Source: DATEZO01 sp035255485
GTDB lineage: Bacteria > Pseudomonadota > Gammaproteobacteria > Burkholderiales > Burkholderiaceae_D
Direction of reading: 5' to 3'
Assembly: GCA_035255485.1 (NCBI GenBank)
Contig: DATEZO010000122.1
Location: 1 to 13,242 of the forward strand
DNA length: 13,242 nucleotides
The notes under the pieces were generated by a model, which saw nothing but the letters and a program-made list of their open reading frames with translations, was not told the origin of the DNA and ran no database searches. The position numbers and the translations under genes are program-made. Positions 1 through 7,025 of this stretch are shown here, piece after piece (position 1 is the stretch's first letter; each line of letters opens with the position of its first letter).

Positions 1-824
1 ATTTGATCAACCGGTTCCTGTTTCTGCACAAGGACGGTGCGCTCATGATCATGGAACCAGTCGATCTGCTGCGCGCGCCGCGCATTGGCGACGGTTTCGC
101 CCTCGGTGCCGCGCATCAGCAATGCATCTCCGCGCGCCGACGCCGCTGCGGTGGCGAAATAACTGCCGAGCATGTCCAGGTATTCGGGATGCGTGTACGA
201 CGTGAGCCGCAATGCCGGCCCGGCGAACGGCTGCAGGATCTTGACCAGCGTATGCGTGGAATTGCGCACGCCGAGCACACGCCGCATCGCCAGCAGCCGG
301 TACATGCGCGGCGCCAACGCTTCGATCGGCATGAACACTGGCCGCCCTTGCGCAAGGCCATGCCCGGCCTGCTGCACGGTATGCACCGGGGGATGGCCGA
401 GTTCCTGCAGAATTTCTGCGGTGGTAACGCGGCCGGGGTCGCTGATCACGCCGTGGATGAATACCGGTGCGCCGCGACGCGCGAGAAGCAATGCCAGCAA
501 GGGCGTCAGGTTCGGCATCAGGCGCGAGCCGTTGTAACTCGGAATGACGATGGGCGCATGGTTTCCGGCCGGCAGTGCCAGCTTGTCGAACGACTCTTCG
601 GCGGCATCGAGAAAGCCGGCGATTTCGTCCACCGATTCACCCTTGATGCGCATGGCGAGCATGATAGCGCCGAGTTCCAGATCGGAAACACGGCCGTCGA
701 GCATTGCCGCATAAAGGTGGTGCGCGTCGTCGCGCGACATGCTGCGCGCGCCCTTCGTGCCGCGGCCGATTTCCTTGATGAAGCGGGCGGCGGGGAACGG
801 TTCGGGAAGATGAATTGGGACCAT
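1..824 (-). CDS. ybiB: YbiB-type TrpD-like DNA-binding protein (C-terminus cut by window edge)
   Basis: This is a homologue of anthranilate phosphoribosyltransferase (TrpD2/YbiB family). E. coli YbiB binds nucleic acid, is reported to lack phosphoribosyltransferase activity and is linked to the LexA/SOS response. The reading frame is open from an ATG at 824 to the window edge, giving 274 residues of the roughly 320 usual for the family. Residues 29-80 form the helical N-terminal TrpD-like domain. The stretch GVRNSTHTLVKILQPFAG (186-203) corresponds to the conserved TrpD region that precedes the substrate site. An in-frame TGA two codons upstream fixes the start, although the ribosome site is poor. 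The gene follows nirD by 111 bases on the same strand, an order I associate with Burkholderiales nitrite reductase loci. Any role in nitrite metabolism is unproven. The family call is firm; the biochemical role is not. Confidence 0.85.
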   Translation of the reverse strand, partial: MVPIHLPEPFPAARFIKEIGRGTKGARSMSRDDAHHLYAAMLDGRVSDLELGAIMLAMRIKGESVDEIAGFLDAAEESFDKLALPAGNHAPIVIPSYNGSRLMPNLTPLLALLLARRGAPVFIHGVISDPGRVTTAEILQELGHPPVHTVQQAGHGLAQGRPVFMPIEALAPRMYRLLAMRRVLGVRNSTHTLVKILQPFAGPALRLTSYTHPEYLDMLGSYFATAAASARGDALLMRGTEGETVANARRAQQIDWFHDHERTVLVQKQEPVDQ

Positions 825-935
825 GCATCAAGGGTACTACGAAGACCGGCAACAACCAAACGGCAGCCGCCTGCGCCCATCACACGCGATGTGGCGCATG
901 CCGCTGGCTGGAATGCGGAACCGCACGATGATCCG

Positions 936-1289
936 TCATGCCGCCTTGATATCGATGGCAGGCGCATTCAGCTCATTGATGTCAAGAAAAACGGTGCCCC
1001 CCTCCACCTTGATGCTGAACTTTTGCACACAACCCTCATCCGGCGCCGTGGCGCAACCGGAATCGAGTTCGATGTTCCAGTTATGCAACGGACAGGCGAC
1101 GCGTTCGCCAAATACGATGCCTTGCGACAGCGGGCCGCCCTTGTGCGGGCAACGGTCGAGCAATGCAAAAATCCGGTCTTCGCCATTGCGGAAAATCGCC
1201 ACGTTGGGCTGGGCTGCCCGCGCCACGACCCGCGCCCCGAGTACGGGGATATCTGCGACGTTGCAGACGGCTTTCCATTGATGCGACAT
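936..1289 (-). CDS. nirD: nitrite reductase small subunit NirD (Rieske-type)
   Basis: This is the small subunit of cytoplasmic NADH-dependent nitrite reductase, which reduces nitrite to ammonium together with NirB. The 117-residue product is one Rieske-like domain. It carries Cys47-Pro-His49 and Cys66-Pro-Leu-His69, the CxH...CxxH ligand set for a [2Fe-2S] cluster, with LHNWNIEL following the second pair. All four ligands are present, so cluster binding is plausible; some NirD proteins lack them. I chose the ATG at 1289 because AAAGGA lies six bases before it. A longer in-frame start at 1304 lacks a ribosome site and adds only MKGNE. The gene lies 319 bases downstream of nirB, much further than the usual near-contiguous arrangement, because a repeat element fills the gap. 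It is probably still read from the nirB promoter, but a local promoter cannot be excluded. Confidence 0.93.
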   Translation of the reverse strand: MSHQWKAVCNVADIPVLGARVVARAAQPNVAIFRNGEDRIFALLDRCPHKGGPLSQGIVFGERVACPLHNWNIELDSGCATAPDEGCVQKFSIKVEGGTVFLDINELNAPAIDIKAA

Positions 1290-1327
1290 TTCATTTCCTT
1301 TCATTAAGTGGAACGATGCATGCTATT

Positions 1328-1519
1328 GATCCGGAATGAAGAAGTATTGCGCCGGATCCCCTCATCCCGGCCCCGCTCCGCGCCCCACGGCTGGGCTTGC
1401 AAGCCCAGCCGGCTACGGCGGCGCAGGCCGCAGCCCGCGAAACTCCGCCTTCGCCCCGCTCGCAGGAGAGGGTGAAAAATGGATGCGATTAAATCAAGAT
1501 TCAATCGCGCTGAATCAAT
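1328..1519 (+). repeat. structured intergenic repeat, copy 1
   Basis: This element is shared with 8784-8888 in opposite orientation. The first 41 bases (1328-1368) start with GATCCGGAA and end with CCGGATCCCCTCATCCC in both copies, with equal length. Their outer parts GATCCGG and CCGGATC form an inverted repeat. The last 50 bases (1470-1519) align to copy 2 without gaps at 36 of 50 positions. They contain a second stem-loop, CGATTAA / TCAATCG, around ATCAAGAT. The middle is about 90 bases longer than in copy 2 and includes a 24-base perfect palindrome at 1388-1411 centred on GCTTGCAAGC. There is no open frame of note. It looks like a REP- or MITE-like dispersed repeat; mobility is inferred. 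Confidence 0.75.
1388..1411. repeat. 24-base perfect palindrome inside repeat copy 1
   Basis: The arms CGGCTGGGCTTG and CAAGCCCAGCCG are exact reverse complements with no spacer, so they can form a GC-rich hairpin in RNA or a cruciform in DNA. It lies in the part of repeat copy 1 that copy 2 lacks, between nirB and nirD. There is no T-tract after it on either strand, so it is not a standard intrinsic terminator. Confidence 0.85.
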
Positions 1520-1608
1520 TGTGCAGTACGGGCCGGAGCATTGCGCATTGCGCACGGCGCCGAATGCAGGGCGACGGTCGCATGCCCGCACCCCGCCGCG
1601 CTGGGAAT

Positions 1609-4059
1609 CTATACGGACAACCGTTCGAACTGGCGCATGTCAACCAGCGCCTGATCCTTGTCGTGCCATGGATCCGGTTCGCCCTCAAGCGAGGACAGCA
1701 GGCGCTGATGGAGTACCTTGCGGTTTTCCGCGTCTTCCACCACCTTCCTTTTCGCATGGTCGAGGCCAACCCGCCCAATATAATGCGCGGTGCGTTCGAG
1801 ATACCAGCCTTCCTCGCGATACAGTTGCAGGAATGCTCCGGCATACTCGATCACTTCTTCGTGGGTTTTCAGTTTGACGAAGAACTGCGCGACTTCGGTC
1901 TTGATGCCGCCGTTGCCGCCGACATAGATTTCCCAGCCGGAGTCGACGCCGATCACGCCCACATCCTTGATGCCGGATTCCGCGCAATTGCGCGGACAGC
2001 CGGACACGGCGATCTTGACCTTGTGCGGCGCGTACATGCGCCACAGTGCGCGCTCCAGTTCCTGGCCCATGCGGGTGGAGTCCTGTGTACCGAAACGGCA
2101 CCATTCGGAACCGACGCACGTCTTCACGGTGCGCAGCGCCTTGGCGTAGGCATGGCCGCAGGGCATCCCGAGCTCTTTCCATACTGCCGGCAAGTCTTCC
2201 TTTTTCACGCCCAGCAAATCGATGCGCTGGCTGCCGGTCACCTTCACGGTCGGAATCTCGAACTTGTCGACGACGTCGGCGATGCGCCGCAATTCGGAGG
2301 CACTGGTTTCGCCGCCCCACATGCGCGGGATCACCGAGTAAGTGCCATCCTTCTGGATGTTGGCGTGCGCCCGTTCGTTGATGAACCGCGATTGCGGGTC
2401 GTCCTTCGCCACGTGCGGCCAGGTTGAAATCAGGTAGTAGTTAAGCGCCGGGCGACAGCTGGAGCAGCCGTTCGGCGTACGCCACTCCATGAAGTGCATG
2501 GTGTCGGCAATCGTCAGCAGCCTGTTGACCTTGATCGTGTCGCGCACCTGCTGATGCGTGTGATCGGTGCAGCCGCACAGCGGCTTGGCTTTATTCGCGC
2601 TCGAATAATCGCCGCCGACGGTAAACATGATGATCTGCTCGACCAGGCCGGTGCAGGAGCCGCAGGAGGCAGACGCCTTGGTGTGCTTGCGCACGTCTTC
2701 CAGCGTAAACAAGCCTTTTTCCTTGATCGCCTTGACGATGGCGCCCTTGCTCACGCCATTGCAGCCGCACACTTCGGCAGTGTCCGGCATCGCGGCCGCC
2801 CTGGTGTAGCCTTCATGGCCGACATCGCCCGGGCGGCCGGTATTGGACTCGCCGAACATCAGCGTGTCGCGGATCTGGCCGATGTCCTTGCCCTCGCGCA
2901 GCAGGCTGAAATACCAGGAGCCGTCCACCGTGTCGCCATACAGGCAAGCGCCGATCAGCCTGTTTTCCTTGATCACCAGTTTCTTGTAGATGCCGCCAAT
3001 GGGGTCCGACAGCACGATTTCCTCGATGCCATCACCGCCCATGAATTCGCCGGCGGAGAACAGGTCGATGCCGGTGACCTTCAGCTTGGTCGAAGTGACC
3101 GACCCCTGATAGCGCCCGATGCCGAAATTCGCCAGGTGATTGGCGCACACCTTGGCCATCTCGAACAGGGGCGCCACCAGGCCGTAGGCGGTACCGCGGT
3201 GGTTGACGCACTCGCCGACCGCATAGATGCGCGGATCGTAGGTCTGCATGGTGTCGTTGACGACGATACCGCGATTGCAATACAGGCCGGCCGATTCCGC
3301 CAGTGTGGTGTTGGGCCGGATGCCGACCGCCATCACCACCAGCTGGGCCGGGATCTCGATGCCATCGCTGAAGCGGACCGCCTTCACGCGACCGCCTTTT
3401 CCGTCATCCGCATCGCCGATGATTTCCTGCGTGTTCCTTTCGAGCAGGAATTTCAGCCCGCCGGCTTCCAGCGCTTTCTGCAACATCTTGCCGGCGGCCG
3501 GATCGAGCTGGCGCTCCATCAGGCGGTTCGGCAGATGCACCACGGTGACATCCATACCGCGCAGCTTCAGGCCGTTCGCGGCCTCCAGGCCGAGCAGGCC
3601 GCCACCGATCACGACGGCATGCTTGTGCAGTCGTGCCGCCTCGATCATCGTGTTGGTATCCTGGATGTCGCGGTAGGAAATCACACCCTGCAAGTCCTTG
3701 CCAGGCACCGGCAGCAGGAAAGGATTCGATCCGGTCGCAAGCAGCAGGCGGTCGTACTCCGCCGTCGTGCCGTCGTCAGCAATGACCTGGCGCTTCAAGC
3801 GGTCTATCTTCGTGATCTTCTTGCCAAGATGGAGCGCGATGTTGTGCTGCGCATACCAGTCGACATCGTTCAGCATGATGTCCTTGATGGTCTGTTCGCC
3901 GGCAAGCACCGGCGACAGCAGGATGCGATTGTAGTTTCCGTGCGGCTCGGCGCCGAACACGGTGATGTCGTAAACGTCGGGCGCAATCCTGAGCAGCTCT
4001 TCAAGCGTGCGCACACCGGCCATGCCGTTCCCGACCATGACTAACTTCAGCTTCTTCAT
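1609..4059 (-). CDS. nirB: NADH-dependent nitrite reductase large subunit NirB
   Basis: This is the large subunit of cytoplasmic siroheme nitrite reductase, passing electrons from NADH through FAD and Fe-S clusters to siroheme to reduce nitrite to ammonium. The 816-residue product is near full length for the family. The FAD/NAD-binding reductase comprises about residues 1-300, with nucleotide loops GNGMAG (10-15) and GGGLLG (152-157), and AVGEC at 280-284. A BFD-like [2Fe-2S] domain follows, with Cys431, Cys433, Cys466 and Cys469. A further CGC...CSSC set lies at 495-535. The sulfite/nitrite reductase domain carries the siroheme-[4Fe-4S] ligands Cys648, Cys654, Cys688 and Cys692 in CX5C and CX3C motifs. 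AAGGAG six bases upstream of ATG 4059 supports the start. nirD and ybiB follow on the same strand. Upstream I see no convincing FNR, NarL or sigma-54 site. Confidence 0.96.
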   Translation of the reverse strand: MKKLKLVMVGNGMAGVRTLEELLRIAPDVYDITVFGAEPHGNYNRILLSPVLAGEQTIKDIMLNDVDWYAQHNIALHLGKKITKIDRLKRQVIADDGTTAEYDRLLLATGSNPFLLPVPGKDLQGVISYRDIQDTNTMIEAARLHKHAVVIGGGLLGLEAANGLKLRGMDVTVVHLPNRLMERQLDPAAGKMLQKALEAGGLKFLLERNTQEIIGDADDGKGGRVKAVRFSDGIEIPAQLVVMAVGIRPNTTLAESAGLYCNRGIVVNDTMQTYDPRIYAVGECVNHRGTAYGLVAPLFEMAKVCANHLANFGIGRYQGSVTSTKLKVTGIDLFSAGEFMGGDGIEEIVLSDPIGGIYKKLVIKENRLIGACLYGDTVDGSWYFSLLREGKDIGQIRDTLMFGESNTGRPGDVGHEGYTRAAAMPDTAEVCGCNGVSKGAIVKAIKEKGLFTLEDVRKHTKASASCGSCTGLVEQIIMFTVGGDYSSANKAKPLCGCTDHTHQQVRDTIKVNRLLTIADTMHFMEWRTPNGCSSCRPALNYYLISTWPHVAKDDPQSRFINERAHANIQKDGTYSVIPRMWGGETSASELRRIADVVDKFEIPTVKVTGSQRIDLLGVKKEDLPAVWKELGMPCGHAYAKALRTVKTCVGSEWCRFGTQDSTRMGQELERALWRMYAPHKVKIAVSGCPRNCAESGIKDVGVIGVDSGWEIYVGGNGGIKTEVAQFFVKLKTHEEVIEYAGAFLQLYREEGWYLERTAHYIGRVGLDHAKRKVVEDAENRKVLHQRLLSSLEGEPDPWHDKDQALVDMRQFERLSV

Positions 4060-4688
4060 TCAGGCTCCTTCTTCACTCGGCTTCGCCATTGAAGCCGTAA
4101 AAATATGCATCGCGACATGTATTGAGAAGGCAGTGGATGCTTGACGCGCACTCCCCCGCCATCCCAACCCGCCCCTACCCGGGAAAGGGCCAGGTCGAAG
4201 CAGGGAATTCGGGCAGCCTGCCGCAGGTGGGAGTCGAATGCGTCGTCAATACGTTCCGCTGCCATTCGTTTGCTAAAAGATCAGTAAGCAAGAGCGGTGC
4301 CAATCGCAAACGCCGCTGCATGAGCCAAATGAAAGAGCCGGTCGCACCGAAGCAGTGCGATGCCGCATGCAATTCGGTGCGGGTCGTCTTGTATTCCGGG
4401 GGAATGCGCAAAAAAAGGGGGCATGCCGCGCCGGTCACGCGGTGGCGTGGGTGTTGGTTGTATTGGTTGCAGTGCATCTGCTACTGTTTTACGTGCGCAT
4501 CGTTCGGTAGCCGCATGACACGGAACGACGCACGGTGGTCGGCTACGCTGCTGATGCCACGGCGCTGCCGGATACGACAGGTAAATGGACCAGGACGGTC
4601 CTGCGCTCCCTGGCATCCGCCATAAAAGCCCAGTCAGGCGCTATTCCTTTAAAATAGGGCTTTTAAAAAGCTGGCCATCTCCCCTCCC
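4060..4688. other. 629-base spacer between divergent nirB and tsaD
   Basis: The spacer must hold the promoters of nirB (leftward) and tsaD (rightward), but I cannot assign either with confidence. It contains the nirB ribosome site (4065-4070), a GC-rich stretch at 4150-4190 resembling the core of the repeat at 8784-8888, and a 39-base stem-loop (4343-4381). It also holds an AT-rich inverted repeat, TTTAAAA/TTTTAAA (4648-4667), just before tsaD. Long open frames cross it in several phases, but none matches a known family or has a good ribosome site. One weak frame encodes a hydrophobic stretch and is treated under findings. Confidence 0.55.
4343..4381. repeat. 39-base compound stem-loop
   Basis: The outer arms CGCACCGAA and TTCGGTGCG are perfect reverse complements of nine bases. 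Between them an inner stem, TGC-(G)-ATG / CAT-GCA around the loop CCG, can also form. No T-tract follows on either strand, so a Rho-independent terminator is unlikely. It may be a structured untranslated RNA, a small RNA segment or a protein-binding palindrome; nothing here decides between them. Confidence 0.6.
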
Positions 4689-5714
4689 ATGATTGTCCTC
4701 GGCATTGAATCCTCCTGCGATGAAACCGGCCTGGCGTTGTACGACACGCAGCGCGGCCTGCTGGCGCACGCCCTGCATTCGCAAGTCGCGATGCATGAAG
4801 AATACGGCGGCGTGGTGCCGGAACTGGCCTCGCGCGACCATATCCGGCGCGCGATTCGGTTGCTGGAACAGGCGTTCCGCGACAGTGGCGTCGCGCGCAC
4901 CGCCATTGATGCCATCGCCTACACCCAGGGACCGGGGCTGGCTGGCGCGCTGCTGGTCGGCGCATCGATCGCCTGCGGCCTCGGACTGGCGCTCGGCAAG
5001 CCGATGATCGGCGTGCACCATCTCGAAGGCCATTTGCTGTCTCCCCTGCTGGCGGATGATCCGCCCGCTTTTCCGTTTGTGGCGCTGCTGGTTTCCGGCG
5101 GTCATACGCAATTGATGCGGGTCGATGGCATCGGGCGCTATACGCTGCTTGGCGAAACGCTGGATGACGCCGCCGGCGAGGCGTTCGACAAATCGGCGAA
5201 ACTGCTCGGGCTTGGCTATCCGGGCGGGCCGGCGATTTCACGGCTGGCGGAATTCGGCGATCCGGAGGTGTATACCCTGCCGCGGCCGATGTTGCATTCG
5301 AAGGATCTGAATTTCAGCTTTTCCGGACTGAAGACAGCGGTGCTGACGGTCGTCAAAAACCGGATCACGAATATTTGCGAGCAGGATCAGGCGAATCTGG
5401 CGCGCGGGTTTGTGGATGCCGTAGTCGATGTGCTGGTTGCCAAAAGCATGAAGGCGATGCGGGAAACCGGCCTGAAGCGGCTGGTGATCGCAGGCGGGGT
5501 CGGCGCCAACCGGCAACTGCGCGACGCATTGAATGCGGCAGCGGCAAAACGGCGGCTGCGCGTGTTTTATCCCGCGCTGGAATTCTGCACCGACAACGGC
5601 GCAATGATCGCCTTCGCCGGTGCGATGCGGCTCGCAGCCCAACCCGATGCGGCGCAATACGACTACGCTTTCAATGTACGGCCGCGCTGGCCGCTCGATG
5701 AACTGAACGTCTGA
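4689..5714 (+). CDS. tsaD: tRNA N6-adenosine threonylcarbamoyltransferase TsaD
   Basis: TsaD transfers the threonylcarbamoyl group to A37 of ANN-decoding tRNAs (t6A formation), working with TsaB and TsaE in the cytoplasm. The 341-residue product is of normal length and has the ASKHA-type fold signatures. IESSCDETG (6-14) lies at the N-terminus. The metal-binding histidines are in His111-Leu-Glu-Gly-His115. SGGHTQL lies at 136-142, IAGGVGAN at 267-274, and the metal-binding aspartate Asp302 in CTDNGAM. The ATG at 4689 places MIVLGIESS exactly at the family's usual N-terminus, although the ribosome site is poor. The gene stands alone on the plus strand, divergent from nirB, and converges on the MarR-family gene across 83 bases. 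Frame, length and motifs are intact. Confidence 0.97.
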   Translation: MIVLGIESSCDETGLALYDTQRGLLAHALHSQVAMHEEYGGVVPELASRDHIRRAIRLLEQAFRDSGVARTAIDAIAYTQGPGLAGALLVGASIACGLGLALGKPMIGVHHLEGHLLSPLLADDPPAFPFVALLVSGGHTQLMRVDGIGRYTLLGETLDDAAGEAFDKSAKLLGLGYPGGPAISRLAEFGDPEVYTLPRPMLHSKDLNFSFSGLKTAVLTVVKNRITNICEQDQANLARGFVDAVVDVLVAKSMKAMRETGLKRLVIAGGVGANRQLRDALNAAAAKRRLRVFYPALEFCTDNGAMIAFAGAMRLAAQPDAAQYDYAFNVRPRWPLDELNV

Positions 5715-5797
5715 AAAATTGATGCTTCCGGAGCTGGCGCGGTACAGCGACGTCATCCGGTCGGAAGGATTGGCCGCTTTGCAGTGAACGCCATCCG

Positions 5798-6328
5798 CTA
5801 CATCATGAATGGCATCGGCTGCAGCCCGAAACCTTCATCCAGGTCGCCAATACTGCCGAGCAAGGCATTCAGTCCGCCGTCGAGCTGGGCCAGCGCGGCA
5901 TTATCCAGCTGGCTCAAGGCTGTGGTCAGCAATCCGCGCGCCGGTTTGGGCGCGGTCAGCAATATCGCGCCGCCCGCTTCCGATAATGCCAGCTTGACGG
6001 CGCGCTGATCGGTGTGGTCGCGCGTCTTGTTGATGTAGCCACGCTTTTCGAGCGCATCCAGCAGATTGCTGGCAGTAGTCTGATGAATCGCCATGCGCAG
6101 CGCGATTTCGCCGACGCGCATGCCGGGCGTTTCATGCAGCTCCTGCATCACCCACAGCTGCGCGCCGGTGATGCCGCACTGCTTTTCAATCCATTGGGAA
6201 TGTCGCTGCGCCGCACGAATCACGACGCGCAATTTCTTCAGGATATCCAGATGCCGGTCTTGATCGTGCGACTTACCGTCGGTTGCCGGCAAGCCATTGT
6301 GGTCGACCCCGGTATTTTTCCTTGCCAT
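5798..6328 (-). CDS. MarR-family transcriptional regulator
   Basis: This 176-residue protein has a MarR-type winged-helix DNA-binding domain and would act as a dimeric repressor or activator. The N-terminal dimerisation helix is about residues 25-50. The helix-turn-helix runs from about 70 to 97, with recognition helix HQTTASNLLDALEKRG. The wing carries DQRAVKLALSEAG (107-119), the usual DxR-like wing signature. The N-terminal 25 residues are polar and extend beyond the core family. The ATG at 6328 is supported by GGAG seven bases upstream. The gene is transcribed away from the Pal-like lipoprotein gene across a 169-base region that contains an imperfect palindrome, so autoregulation or control of the lipoprotein is possible. 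The ligand is unknown, and the subfamily cannot be named from the sequence. Confidence 0.92.
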   Translation of the reverse strand: MARKNTGVDHNGLPATDGKSHDQDRHLDILKKLRVVIRAAQRHSQWIEKQCGITGAQLWVMQELHETPGMRVGEIALRMAIHQTTASNLLDALEKRGYINKTRDHTDQRAVKLALSEAGGAILLTAPKPARGLLTTALSQLDNAALAQLDGGLNALLGSIGDLDEGFGLQPMPFMM

Positions 6329-6360
6329 TGCAACACTCCATCAAGACCCCACCTGAATCG

Positions 6361-6389
6361 ATTGTAGCAAATGTGTATTCGATGCAATA
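6361..6389 (-). promoter_or_regulatory. candidate marR-family gene promoter with overlapping palindrome
   Basis: On the minus strand a -10-like TACAAT (6366-6361) is preceded by TTGCAT with a 15-base spacer, or by TATTGC with 17 bases. The segment 6376-6389, TATTCGATGCAATA, is an imperfect palindrome of the kind MarR proteins often bind. It overlaps the promoter and would allow autoregulation. A TATAAT at 6388-6393 on the plus strand could serve the lipoprotein gene, but it lacks a good -35. This is a prediction only. Confidence 0.35.
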
Positions 6390-6497
6390 TAATTTGCGCC
6401 AATATGTTTCTGTTGATTTTGATGGCTTGCTCTCATGCTGATAAATGAGTCGCAGTGCGGTAAAAGCAACAGTACTTTTCACCCCAAGGAGAAATCA

Positions 6498-7025
6498 ATG
6501 CGTACGAATGCAACCACACTGCTGTCTCTCGTTTCCGGCGCCCTGCTGCTGGCAGCATGCAGCTCACCCATCAAGCAACCCGAATCGCAGGCAGCGTCGG
6601 CAAAGCCGGCCGCGGCCCAGCCCGACCAGCGCACGGTCGGCACGGTCAGCGCAGCTTCGACCGATCCGCTGAATGACCCGCAAGGCGTGCTGGCCAAGCG
6701 CAGCGTGTATTTCGATCTGGACAGTTATCTGGTCAAGGATGGGTTCAAGCCGGTGGTCGAGGCGCATTCGAAGTACCTGACCGCGCACAAGGAGCGCAAG
6801 ATCATCATCCAGGGCAATACCGATGAACGCGGCGGTGCTGAATACAATCTCGCGCTGGGCCAGAAGCGTGCCGAAGCGGTACGCAAATCGATGACGGTGC
6901 TCGGCGTGTCCAATGCGCAAATTGAAGCAGTGTCGTTCGGCAAGGAAAAACCGAAAGCAACCGGTAGCAATGAAGCCGCCTGGGCGGAAAACCGTCGTGC
7001 AGATATCGTTTATTCCGCAAAATAA
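6498..7025 (+). CDS. Pal/OmpA-family peptidoglycan-binding lipoprotein
   Basis: This is an outer-membrane lipoprotein of the peptidoglycan-associated (Pal-like) group, expected to tether the outer membrane to peptidoglycan. The ATG at 6498 is chosen because AAGGAG lies six bases before it, so the product has 175 residues. The signal peptide ends in the lipobox LAAC with Cys21 as the acylated residue, followed by Ser, which favours outer-membrane sorting. Residues 22-65 form a low-complexity Ala/Pro/Gln linker. The OmpA C-terminal domain spans about 68-175, with SVYFDLDS (69-76), GNTDERGGAEYNLALGQ (106-122) and NRRADIVY (165-172). No tolB or ybgF neighbour is present, so it is a solitary copy and may be a paralogue of the tol-pal Pal; I leave the symbol blank for that reason. 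Confidence 0.9.
   Translation: MRTNATTLLSLVSGALLLAACSSPIKQPESQAASAKPAAAQPDQRTVGTVSAASTDPLNDPQGVLAKRSVYFDLDSYLVKDGFKPVVEAHSKYLTAHKERKIIIQGNTDERGGAEYNLALGQKRAEAVRKSMTVLGVSNAQIEAVSFGKEKPKATGSNEAAWAENRRADIVYSAK

Larger units (their letters stand above)
1290..1608. other. long nirB-nirD spacer occupied by a repeat element
   Basis: This 319-base gap contains no convincing gene. Open frames on either strand are low-complexity and match no family I recognise. Bases 1328-1519 belong to a structured repeat that recurs at 8784-8888. The remaining part, 1520-1608, has no clear promoter or terminator. No T-tract follows any hairpin, so read-through from nirB to nirD remains plausible. Confidence 0.6.

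Noticed and set aside
3..1307. A 434-codon plus-strand open frame over ybiB and nirD.
   Set aside because: It lies antisense to two recognised genes and has His/Arg-rich shadow composition. The minus-strand proteins carry clear family motifs.
1485..1508. Tandem GATTnAATC palindromes in the nirB-nirD gap, considered as a transcription-factor operator for nirD.
   Set aside because: The same positions align with the stem-loop of repeat copy 2, so the symmetry is better explained as part of the repeat element.
2494..4044. A 516-codon plus-strand open frame over nirB.
   Set aside because: It is antisense to nirB, which shows intact cofactor-binding motifs along its full length.
4408..4437. Possible sigma-54 promoter for nirB on the minus strand.
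   Set aside because: The GG and GC elements are not at the required ten-base spacing and the flanking consensus is absent.
4122..4625. A 167-codon plus-strand open frame upstream of tsaD.
   Set aside because: It has no ribosome site, its composition is Arg/Cys-rich as in out-of-frame GC-rich DNA, and it has no family resemblance.
5722..5787. A 21-codon open frame after tsaD (MLPELARYSDVIRSEG...) with protein-like composition.
   Set aside because: It is very short, has no ribosome site and no recognised homologue. It could be a remnant, but nothing supports a gene.
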